The notes under the pieces were generated by a model that was not told where the DNA came from, searched no databases, and saw only the letters and a program-made list of their open reading frames with translations. This document shows, in pieces, positions 1 to 6,313 of a stretch of 6,337 bases of DNA; position 1 is the first letter of the stretch; every line of letters starts with the position of its first letter. The stretch spans positions 1,795 through 8,131 of the forward strand of contig DYJV01000086.1 of assembly GCA_020722945.1 (NCBI GenBank), written 5' to 3'. The DNA is from Candidatus Methylomirabilis sp. Lineage in GTDB: Bacteria; DYJV01. Position numbers and translations under genes: made by a program.

Positions 1-834
1 ACAAAAATTGATGATAAGGAAGAGTATTCAATTGGACTTGGGGGAACTCTTATTGATTTTATCAAATATGGTTTTTTGTTAAAGTATGATAAAGTGGAAG
101 ATGAAAAATATACTGGTTTTAATACTGGATTAATTATTAATATTGCAAAGTGGTGCAAATTAGGATTTGTTGCAATGAATTTGGAGAATAAGGATAAATC
201 ACCATTAAATTTTAATACTGGGATAAATTTTATAATAATTCCTGAACTTAAATTGACATTTGGTTTAAATTTGGATAAAGGATTTAAAGAAATATTGGAT
301 TACAGCAGTGCTGTAGATATTAATCTTATTAAAAATTTCTATTTACTTGGAGGGGTACAGAAGAATATTATACCAGTGGGGTTGGGATTTGCTTTTTCGT
401 TGGAGCAGTATAAAAACAGTAAAAAAAGTATGAAAGTAAGGAGTTGTTATAGGGAAAAAATTTTTGTTACTTTTGATTATAATAAGCAGGTGAAGAAGTT
501 TACAAAAATTATAGTGAGTTTCAATTATAGATTTCACAGTTTTATTCATTCGCCGTATATCATTCCTGAGGGTGTGTCATCCAAGGGAAATATTAGAGAA
601 AGTTATATTGATGAAGAAGAGAAAGTTTTGACTGACAAAGATGTACTTAATGAACAGAAAGAGAGGTTGAATAGGGCAGAATCTTATTTTGCGGGGGATA
701 GATGGAAAGATGCTATTTTTGAAATTGAAAAAATATTAGAGTTGGATAGAGATACAGATTATGCCAAGGATGCTTTAAAATTAAAGAGTAAGATTGAAAA
801 ACTTGAGAAAAAACTTAGGCGGTTGAAAAAGTAA
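1..834 (+). CDS. 5'-truncated outer-membrane-barrel-like protein with C-terminal TPR-like/coiled-coil tail
   Basis: The frame is open from base 1 to TAA at 832-834 (277 codons), so the start lies upstream; the TTG at 76 is internal and not a credible start. Visible residues 1 to about 180 form repeated short amphipathic strands with turns, for example TGFNTGLIINIA, CKLGFVAMNL, ELKLTFGLNL, NFYLLGGVQ, GLGFAFSLEQ, EKIFVTFDY and KIIVSFNYRF. This is the pattern of the C-terminal half of a transmembrane beta-barrel of the PorV/PorQ or FadL-like kind. After a linker, about residues 215-277 are helical and charged: LNRAESYFAGDRWKDAIFEI resembles one TPR, followed by a Lys/Glu-rich coiled-coil end (IEKLEKKLRRLKK). 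By inference, an outer-membrane protein with a periplasmic helical tail. The following gene begins 13 nt after the stop, so the two are probably co-transcribed. The family is not firmly recognised and the signal peptide is outside the window. Confidence 0.6.
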   Translation, partial: TKIDDKEEYSIGLGGTLIDFIKYGFLLKYDKVEDEKYTGFNTGLIINIAKWCKLGFVAMNLENKDKSPLNFNTGINFIIIPELKLTFGLNLDKGFKEILDYSSAVDINLIKNFYLLGGVQKNIIPVGLGFAFSLEQYKNSKKSMKVRSCYREKIFVTFDYNKQVKKFTKIIVSFNYRFHSFIHSPYIIPEGVSSKGNIRESYIDEEEKVLTDKDVLNEQKERLNRAESYFAGDRWKDAIFEIEKILELDRDTDYAKDALKLKSKIEKLEKKLRRLKK

Positions 835-847
835 TGGAGGTAAAAAT

Positions 848-1975
848 ATGGTAGAAATCAAACCTGTTAACATCAATAAGAAAAAAGAGTTGAAGAAATT
901 TATTAAATTCGAATGGGAAGTTTATAAGGGTGATAGGAATTGGGTGCCGCCTTTGATTATAGATATGTTGTCAAAATTTAATCCAAAGAAGAACCCAATT
1001 TTTAAACATTCCAGAATCCAGCCTTTTTTAGCATATAAAGATGGTAAAATAGCGGGTCGAGTGGTTGCAACTGTTAATGAAAATTATAACAAATTTCAGA
1101 ATGAGAAGGTTGTCTGGTTCGGTTTTTTTGAACTTATTAATGATTTTGAAGTTGCAAAAGCGCTTTTGGATACTGTTGCAGAATTTGGGAAAACGCACAA
1201 TATGAAAAATATGCGGGGTCCTGCTTCGTTCACTTCAAATGATATATGGGGAATGCTTCTTGATAATTTTGATGAACCACCTGTTATAATGATGCCGTAT
1301 AATAAACCTTATTACAATGATTTGGTTGTTCAGTATGGTATGAAAAAGATTAAGGATTTGTATGCATATAAACTGGAAGTTGCCGGAGTTAGTTTGCCTG
1401 AAAGAGTACTTCGTATGGTTGATTATTTAAAACAGCGTTCAAATATTAAGTTCAGAAAATTGAATATTAAAGATTTTAATAATGAGGTTGAACGGCTTAG
1501 AATTATTTATAATGATGCCTGGGAGAAAAATTTTGGATTTGTTCCCTGGACCAAAGAAGAATTTTATCATGAGGCTGAAGATTTAAAGCAGATAGTTGTG
1601 CCTGAATTAGCTTTAATAGCGGAAGTGAATGGAGAGCCGGCAGGTTTTACACTCACTATTCCGGATGCCAATCAGGCAATACAGAAAATCAATGGTAGAT
1701 TGCTTCCATTTGGGATTTTTAAACTTTTATACTATTTTAAAAAGATAGACCATGCAAGGCTTTTGACATTAGGGGTTAGAAAGAAATTTCGAAAGCGTGG
1801 TATTGAAGCATTATTTTATGCAGAATCGTTAAAAGTAGGACAGAAACTCGGGTACAAATGGGGCGAGCTCTCTTGGCTGTTGGAAGATAATGAACCGATG
1901 AAGAATGGAATAGAACTTATGGGTGGAAAAGTTTATAAAAGATATCGTGTATATGATATAGGGTTGAAAGTTTAA
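848..1975 (+). CDS. GNAT-like acetyltransferase-family protein (YghO-like), 375 aa
   Basis: ATG 848 follows GGAGG (836-840) with 7 nt spacing, which fixes the start. The protein resembles the widespread, poorly characterised YghO-like family of about 370-390 residues. The N-terminal half (about 5-170) has W32-V-P-P-L, the strand FLAYKDGKIAGRVVA (60-74), which looks like a GNAT beta-hairpin, and RGPASFTSND (123-132). The C-terminal half (about 200-375) has a second GNAT-like unit: ELALIAEVNGEPAGFTLTIPD (253-273), then LTLGVRKKFRKRGIEALF (306-323), whose R315-x-x-G318 fits the acetyl-CoA pyrophosphate loop, and ELSWLLEDNEPM (340-351) followed by GGKVYKRYRVY. The substrate is unknown; a small-molecule or peptide N-acyltransferase is the usual guess. 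No signal peptide or membrane segment is seen, so it is cytoplasmic. It sits 13 nt behind the barrel-like gene. Its last codons and stop lie inside a heptamer repeat tract. Confidence 0.8.
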   Translation: MVEIKPVNINKKKELKKFIKFEWEVYKGDRNWVPPLIIDMLSKFNPKKNPIFKHSRIQPFLAYKDGKIAGRVVATVNENYNKFQNEKVVWFGFFELINDFEVAKALLDTVAEFGKTHNMKNMRGPASFTSNDIWGMLLDNFDEPPVIMMPYNKPYYNDLVVQYGMKKIKDLYAYKLEVAGVSLPERVLRMVDYLKQRSNIKFRKLNIKDFNNEVERLRIIYNDAWEKNFGFVPWTKEEFYHEAEDLKQIVVPELALIAEVNGEPAGFTLTIPDANQAIQKINGRLLPFGIFKLLYYFKKIDHARLLTLGVRKKFRKRGIEALFYAESLKVGQKLGYKWGELSWLLEDNEPMKNGIELMGGKVYKRYRVYDIGLKV

Positions 1976-2004
1976 GGTTTAGAGTTTAAAGTTGAGGGTT
2001 TAGA
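1963..2004. repeat. Six tandem imperfect heptamers (GTTTARA-like)
   Basis: The units are GTTGAAA, GTTTAAG, GTTTAGA, GTTTAAA, GTTGAGG and GTTTAGA, end to end with no gaps (6 x 7 = 42 bp). Every unit begins with GTT, and position 5 is always A. The first unit and part of the second encode the last residues (L-K-V) and the TAA stop of the GNAT-like gene; the rest is intergenic. Heptanucleotide tandem arrays between genes are known in some bacteria, such as the STRR repeats of heterocystous cyanobacteria. Whether this one belongs to a genome-wide family cannot be seen from a single copy. Confidence 0.75.
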
Positions 2005-2059
2005 GAATCTGTATGCTCTGTGTCTTAGAAATAATTATTTAATAACCCAAATAAAAAAT

Positions 2060-2087
2060 TTGACATTTCGTTTGTAAAGTATATATT
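2060..2087 (+). promoter_or_regulatory. Sigma70-type promoter of the rplM-rpsI operon
   Basis: A perfect TTGACA (-35, 2060-2065) is followed after 16 nt by TATATT (-10, 2082-2087); TATTCT at 2084-2089 with 18 nt spacing is an alternative. An A6 tract (2053-2058) and other AT-rich sequence lie directly upstream, resembling an UP element. Transcription would start near 2094, leaving a leader of about 40 nt before the rplM ATG. It is the only strong promoter-like match I noticed between the GNAT-like gene and the ribosomal genes. Confidence 0.65.
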
Positions 2088-2123
2088 CTTTTAAAACTTT
2101 TGATATTTGTATTTAGATTTGGC

Positions 2124-2130
2124 GAGGTGG
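2124..2130 (+). promoter_or_regulatory. Ribosome binding site of rplM
   Basis: GAGGTGG ends 3 nt before ATG 2134. The spacing is short, but better than the 15 nt to the alternative ATG at 2146. The upstream in-frame TTG at 2107 would begin only about 13 nt after the predicted transcript start with no binding site, so 2134 is preferred. Confidence 0.6.
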
Positions 2131-2133
2131 AAT

Positions 2134-2565
2134 ATGGTAACAAAGATGACAAAAAGGCCATCAGTGATTGATAAAAAATGGTATCTTATCAATGCGGAGA
2201 ATGTTGTGCTTGGCAGATTATCTACGAAGATTGCTGAACTACTGCGAGGTAAACATAAACCCGATTTTTCTCCTGATGTTGACTGTGGAGATAATGTAAT
2301 AGTAATAAATGCGAGTAAAGTAAAATTGACAGGAAATAAAATCACTGATAAGTTGTATAAATGGCACACAGGATACCCTGGTGGAATCAAAGAGAGAAAG
2401 GTGGAAGAGATGCTCAAAAGAAAGCCTGAATATATTATTTTTAATGCTGTTAAAGGAATGTTACCGAAGAATAAGTTGAGCGATAAAATTTTGACGCATT
2501 TAAAAATTTATGCGGATAAAGAGCATCCACATACCGCACAGAAACCTGAAGAGATATCAATATAG
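2134..2565 (+). CDS. rplM: 50S ribosomal protein L13
   Basis: The 143-residue protein matches the usual bacterial L13 length of about 142. Family landmarks appear in order: KKWYLINAENVVLGRLST (14-31), the basic stretch LLRGKHKPDFSP (36-47), GDNVIVINASKVKLTGNK (52-69), WHTGYPGG (77-84) and the L13 signature segment NAVKGMLPKNKL (104-115). L13 is an early-assembling 23S rRNA-binding protein of the large subunit. In frame, ATG 2146 would give a start closer to many homologues (MTKRP), but the binding site favours 2134. It is followed by rpsI after 21 nt, the conserved rplM-rpsI pairing, and preceded by a strong promoter. In E. coli L13 represses its own operon; the short leader here shows no obvious structure to support or exclude that. 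Confidence 0.97.
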   Translation: MVTKMTKRPSVIDKKWYLINAENVVLGRLSTKIAELLRGKHKPDFSPDVDCGDNVIVINASKVKLTGNKITDKLYKWHTGYPGGIKERKVEEMLKRKPEYIIFNAVKGMLPKNKLSDKILTHLKIYADKEHPHTAQKPEEISI

Positions 2566-2571
2566 GATAAT

Positions 2572-2580
2572 AAAGGAGGT
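2572..2580 (+). promoter_or_regulatory. Shine-Dalgarno that fixes the TTG start of rpsI
   Basis: AAAGGAGGT is a near-perfect anti-16S match. Its GGAGG core (2575-2579) ends 7 nt before TTG 2587. There is no ATG in a usable position, and the protein begins with typical S9 sequence right after this TTG, so the rare start codon is well supported. Confidence 0.85.
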
Positions 2581-2586
2581 ATAAAT

Positions 2587-2979
2587 TTGGGAGTAAAAGA
2601 GTATATTGCTACAGGCAGAAGGAAAGAATCAACAGCCACAGCACATTTGAAAGATGGAGTTGGAAAGATAGTTATAAATGGCAAGCCAATGGAAGAATAT
2701 TTTGGCAGAAAAGTTTATCACACAGTTGTAAAAACCCCTTTAGTAACTACTTCAACTATCAATAATTATGATATAATGATAGATGCAACGGGAGGTGGAA
2801 CAACTGGACAGGCTGAAGCTATAAGGCTTGCAATTGCAAGGGCTCTTATATTGGCAAATCCTAAATTCAGGGCTGTATTAAAGAAGGCTGGTCTGCTTAC
2901 ACGAGATGCACGGGCTGTTGAACGTAAAAAATATGGGAGACCAAAAGCCAGAAAGAGATTTCAATTTTCTAAAAGATAA
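2587..2979 (+). CDS. rpsI: 30S ribosomal protein S9 (TTG start)
   Basis: The 130-residue product has the normal S9 length. It opens with YIATGRRKESTATAHL (6-21), contains the signature GGGTTGQAEAIRLAIARAL (69-87), and ends with LTRDARAVERKKYGRPKA (104-121) and the conserved RKRFQFSKR tail (122-130), whose terminal S-K-R reaches the P-site tRNA on the small subunit. Translation starts at TTG behind a strong Shine-Dalgarno, which may moderate output. The gene is the second of the rplM-rpsI operon. The next gene is recX, 15 nt downstream, rather than rpsB-tsf, which often follows in other bacteria. There is no terminator between rpsI and recX, so read-through is expected. Confidence 0.97.
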   Translation: MGVKEYIATGRRKESTATAHLKDGVGKIVINGKPMEEYFGRKVYHTVVKTPLVTTSTINNYDIMIDATGGGTTGQAEAIRLAIARALILANPKFRAVLKKAGLLTRDARAVERKKYGRPKARKRFQFSKR

Positions 2980-2994
2980 TCTGTGGTATATTAA

Positions 2995-3642
2995 ATGCCG
3001 CTTATTACGAGTATTGTTCAAAATAAGAAAAACAAAAAATTTTATTCTGTTTTCATTGACGGAAAATTTCGATTTTCCTTATCTGAAAATGACCTCACTT
3101 TTCTTGATTTAAAAGAGAACCAGAATATCTCCAAGGATAAACTTAATCAATTTGTAGAAGAATATTCAATTCAAAAAGCGAGAAGATATGCCTACTTATT
3201 AGTATCAAAAAAACTTTATTCGAAAAATAAATTTATTGAGAAATTACAGAATAAAAAATTCCCTGAAGAGACTATAAATAAAATAATAGAAGAACTTAAA
3301 GAGTATAAGTATATCAATGATAGAGAACTGATATACGAATATGCAAAGAATAAAGTGGAACTTAAGCCAATGGGGAGATATAGACTGCAAAGGGAACTTT
3401 TTAATCAGCGTTTTAAAGAGGATGATATTAAAGAGTGTCTTGAGAGAATCTATACAGAGTTTGATGAGGGTGAGTTGGCACAAAAGGCAGTTGCTGCTCG
3501 GTTTAAAAAATCTTTGGATAATGTAGATGAGGGGTTATTAAAGAAGATTAACAATTTTTTATTGTCACGAGGATTTAATTATGATATTATAAATGATATT
3601 ATAAAAAGCATTAGAGAGAATAGGCGAAAGGATGAAGATTGA
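2995..3642 (+). CDS. recX: RecX-family regulatory protein
   Basis: The 215-residue protein has the RecX layout. A basic beta-rich N-terminal extension (ITSIVQNKKNKKFYSVFIDG, 4-23) is of the kind seen in longer RecX proteins. Three tandem three-helix units follow: about 57-106 (KARRYAYLLVSKKLYSKNKF), 110-153 with the preceding Y-I-N-D109 and KPMGRYRLQRELF (124-136), and 159-206 ending LLSRGFNYDII. RecX proteins bind RecA filaments and usually inhibit recombinase activity; some family members stimulate it. The glycine normally found before the hydrophobic residue in the L...KGF/KGI turn is K88 in unit 1 and R139 in unit 2, but kept (G193) in unit 3. ATG 2995 has only a weak binding site (GTGG, 2983-2986), consistent with coupling to rpsI. 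No recA is in the window. The 3' end overlaps the next gene by 11 nt. Confidence 0.85.
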   Translation: MPLITSIVQNKKNKKFYSVFIDGKFRFSLSENDLTFLDLKENQNISKDKLNQFVEEYSIQKARRYAYLLVSKKLYSKNKFIEKLQNKKFPEETINKIIEELKEYKYINDRELIYEYAKNKVELKPMGRYRLQRELFNQRFKEDDIKECLERIYTEFDEGELAQKAVAARFKKSLDNVDEGLLKKINNFLLSRGFNYDIINDIIKSIRENRRKDED

Positions 3643-6313
3643 ATCTATAAGAAAATATTACCCATTGTTTATAATTATATCTTTACTGTTTCTCTTCATA
3701 AAAACCACAGCACCCGATGTTACAACAGGGGACAGTGGTGAACTTCTTTCATCTGCTTATTATCTTGGGATTGGGCATCCGCCAGGTTATCCTCTTTATT
3801 GGCTGCTTGCAAAATTGTTCTATTATCTTTCATTTATTCTGACACCTCTTTTCTGGCTGGCTGGAGTTAAAATTACTGACCAGTTTGCATATCGGGTTAA
3901 TCTGCTTTCAGGAGTTTTCACTACCATCAGTTCGTTTATGTTCTATTACTTTATTCTTTATCTGTTAAAAAATTTGAATAAAAATAAGAGTGATGATGCA
4001 GAAAAAAAAGATTTTTTTTATGAGATTTCATTGATATCTTCACTCACTTTTGGCACAATCAATCTTATATGGTCTCAATCTACAAATACTGAAGTCTATA
4101 CGTTGAATCTGCTCTTTCTTGTTTTGAATCTTTTCTTAATAACAAAGTTTACATTTTCTAAAAAAATAAAGTATCTTCGACTTTTTTCATTCATATATGG
4201 CTTAAATATAGTTGCACATCAGACGTCTAGTATACTTGCACCTATATTTGGGTTATGGATAATTTATATCTATCCTAAAATAATGAAAAAGCCACGAGTG
4301 ATATTTAGTATGTTCATCTTATTTATACTTGGCTTAACACTCTATTTTTATTTACCGATTCGTTCTGCAGCACATCCGCCTTTAGATTGGGGTAATACAT
4401 CAAATTTTAAAAATTTTGTAAATCATATTTTAAGACGGCAGTATGGTGAATTGATAAAAAATGTGCCAAAAGATAGTATCCTTCAATCCAAAAGAAGTTT
4501 TAAAATGTTTCTTGTTCAAAATTATGAAGTTCTAAAAATTTTATTTAAAAATTTTACATTGATTTTACTTCCGTTACTCCTTGCAGGGATGTTCAGGGTA
4601 TATAAGAAAAACAGGAAATATTTTTTTTTTATAATAGTTTCGTCAATCTTTTTTATAGAAGTAATGACATATATTACAAATTTTAAGATTGCGAAATTGA
4701 GTATATATGTCAATGAGATATTCTATATTCCTGCAATATTATTGTTATATATTTTTATTCCAATTGGAATTGAATATATATTGCATAGAGTATCACCAAC
4801 TTATATCAGATATTTTTTCGCTGTTCCTATTATTATGGGTATATTGAATTATCATACAAACGATGAGCATAACAATTATATAATAGCAGAATATACTGAA
4901 AACATATTAAAGACACTGGATTCAAAAGCCAAAGTTTTTACTATGGGGGATAACACGACATTTCCACTTGCTTACTATCACTATGTAAAACATAAGCGGC
5001 CGGATGTTCTTTTTATTGGTGAGTATGGGTTTATATTTCAGGATATGTTTAAATTAGCAAAAGTTGATTATGACATTCCTAACAATATTAAGAAGAAGAT
5101 AAGGGATAAAATTGAGGAGAAAATAATAGAGAGAGATGATGTCCCAATCTATTATACTTATGATGCTGAAACAAAAGTTCCAGTAGGGAAAAAGATTCAG
5201 CCTTATGGCATAATTTATAAATTATCTTCAGTCAGTAACTCTCCTAAAATGGATGAATACCCGTTTTACTCATATAGTTTCGATTCAATGAATGATAAAA
5301 AGAATTATCAGGATTTGATGGATAGGGATATGGTTTCAATAGTCTATTATCATTTAGGTGAATATTTTGGAAGTATAGGAGATACAGTATCAGCAAGTAA
5401 ATATTCATTAAAATCAAAATTTGTGAGTGGAACAGAATATGCGAAAAAGAGAATACATTACAATTTAGCATTGGATTACAAAAAGAGAGGTCAAATTGAT
5501 AAGGCAGTAAAGGAACTTTTAACAGCGATTGAGATTGATAATAATTATTCTAAAGCCCATTCGCTTTTAGGCAACATCTATAGTGATATGGGGAAACATT
5601 TATTGGCAATTTCTGAGTTTAAACAGGCTTTAAAAAATGAAGAGGATAATCCAAAGACATATAACAATATAGGTATTGAATTTTATAAGATTGGCAAAAT
5701 TGAAGAGGCATTTTCATTTTTTAAAAAAGCAATATCACTTGATAAAAATAATTATGAAGCATACAACAATATAGCAGTTATACTGGAAGAGTTTAAAAAA
5801 TATAATGAAGCAGTTGCAATGTATAAAAAGGCAATTGAACTGAACCCCAAATATAAAGATGCATACTATAATCTTGGGACACTTTATTTAAATGCAAATT
5901 ATATTGATTTAGCATATAAGAGTTTAAAAGATGCAATAAAGGTTTACCCGCAGTATGCTGATGCCTATTTTAATCTTGGGATACTTTTTCAGAAGAAAAG
6001 AGATTATAAAAAGGCGGTAGAATATTTTAAGAAAGCAATAGAGTTTAAACCAAATTTTGCTGAAGGCTATTTTAATATAGGGGTATCTTATTTGTGGTTA
6101 AAAGAATACAGGGAAGCGGAGAAAAATTTTAAAACAGCGGTAAAGATTAAACCGAATTATTATATAGCATATAAGCATCTTGGAAATACATACTATTATA
6201 TGCAAGATTTAAGTTTAGCCTATAAAGAATGGAAGAAGGCGTATCAGTTGAACCCAAATGATAAAGAACTTAAAAACAATTTACAGGTGCTTGAATCACA
6301 AGGAATTCAATAG
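3632..6313 (+). CDS. DUF2723 (TMEM260-like) GT-C-type membrane glycosyltransferase with eight C-terminal TPRs
   Basis: 893 residues. A first membrane helix (about 11-26) leads into the DUF2723 hallmark: PDVTTGDSGELL (28-39), with acidic D34 and E37 in the first non-cytoplasmic loop as in GT-C transferases, and GHPPGYPLYWLLAK (48-61). About ten further hydrophobic segments run to about 405 (roughly 56-76, 90-113, 131-148, 154-173, 183-213, 222-241, 302-321, 330-348, 361-383, 391-405). RSAAHPPLDWGN (244-255) and RRQYGE (268-273) are further family landmarks. A soluble part (about 410-600) contains VFTMGDNTTFPLAYY (435-449) and KRPDVLFIGEYGF (455-467). Eight exact 34-residue TPRs cover 606-877, preceded by a degenerate one. 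Human TMEM260, of this family, is an O-mannosyltransferase with a TPR tail, so lipid-linked sugar transfer to exported proteins is inferred here, unproven. ATG 3632 overlaps recX by 11 nt and has only a weak binding site, so translational coupling is likely. Confidence 0.85.
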   Translation: MKIESIRKYYPLFIIISLLFLFIKTTAPDVTTGDSGELLSSAYYLGIGHPPGYPLYWLLAKLFYYLSFILTPLFWLAGVKITDQFAYRVNLLSGVFTTISSFMFYYFILYLLKNLNKNKSDDAEKKDFFYEISLISSLTFGTINLIWSQSTNTEVYTLNLLFLVLNLFLITKFTFSKKIKYLRLFSFIYGLNIVAHQTSSILAPIFGLWIIYIYPKIMKKPRVIFSMFILFILGLTLYFYLPIRSAAHPPLDWGNTSNFKNFVNHILRRQYGELIKNVPKDSILQSKRSFKMFLVQNYEVLKILFKNFTLILLPLLLAGMFRVYKKNRKYFFFIIVSSIFFIEVMTYITNFKIAKLSIYVNEIFYIPAILLLYIFIPIGIEYILHRVSPTYIRYFFAVPIIMGILNYHTNDEHNNYIIAEYTENILKTLDSKAKVFTMGDNTTFPLAYYHYVKHKRPDVLFIGEYGFIFQDMFKLAKVDYDIPNNIKKKIRDKIEEKIIERDDVPIYYTYDAETKVPVGKKIQPYGIIYKLSSVSNSPKMDEYPFYSYSFDSMNDKKNYQDLMDRDMVSIVYYHLGEYFGSIGDTVSASKYSLKSKFVSGTEYAKKRIHYNLALDYKKRGQIDKAVKELLTAIEIDNNYSKAHSLLGNIYSDMGKHLLAISEFKQALKNEEDNPKTYNNIGIEFYKIGKIEEAFSFFKKAISLDKNNYEAYNNIAVILEEFKKYNEAVAMYKKAIELNPKYKDAYYNLGTLYLNANYIDLAYKSLKDAIKVYPQYADAYFNLGILFQKKRDYKKAVEYFKKAIEFKPNFAEGYFNIGVSYLWLKEYREAEKNFKTAVKIKPNYYIAYKHLGNTYYYMQDLSLAYKEWKKAYQLNPNDKELKNNLQVLESQGIQ
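6300..6304 (+). promoter_or_regulatory. Ribosome binding site for a gene starting at GTG 6314
   Basis: AAGGA lies inside the last codons of the DUF2723/TPR gene and ends 9 nt before GTG 6314, a good distance for initiation there. It supports a tightly coupled downstream gene. Confidence 0.5.

Noticed and set aside
2002-2019. AGAG...CTCT stem as a terminator after the GNAT-like gene
   Set aside because: Only four base pairs with a ten-base loop and no T run directly after it; too weak to call.
2107-2133. Upstream in-frame TTG start giving L13 nine extra residues
   Set aside because: It would begin about 13 nt after the predicted transcript start without a binding site, and the extra residues are not typical of L13.
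2094-2133. Structured L13 autoregulatory leader
   Set aside because: About 40 nt, AT-rich, with no convincing hairpin or resemblance to rRNA helices.
2091-2417. 108-codon open frame on the - strand
   Set aside because: It lies antisense to rplM, whose identity is certain, and its translation shows no family features.
2906-3112. 68-codon + strand frame bridging rpsI and recX
   Set aside because: It is an out-of-frame overlap of two well-identified genes, without its own binding site or family features.
4522-4713. Short - strand open frames inside the DUF2723/TPR gene (also 5244-5471)
   Set aside because: They are shadows of an AT-rich coding strand, low in complexity and without binding sites or recognisable sequence.
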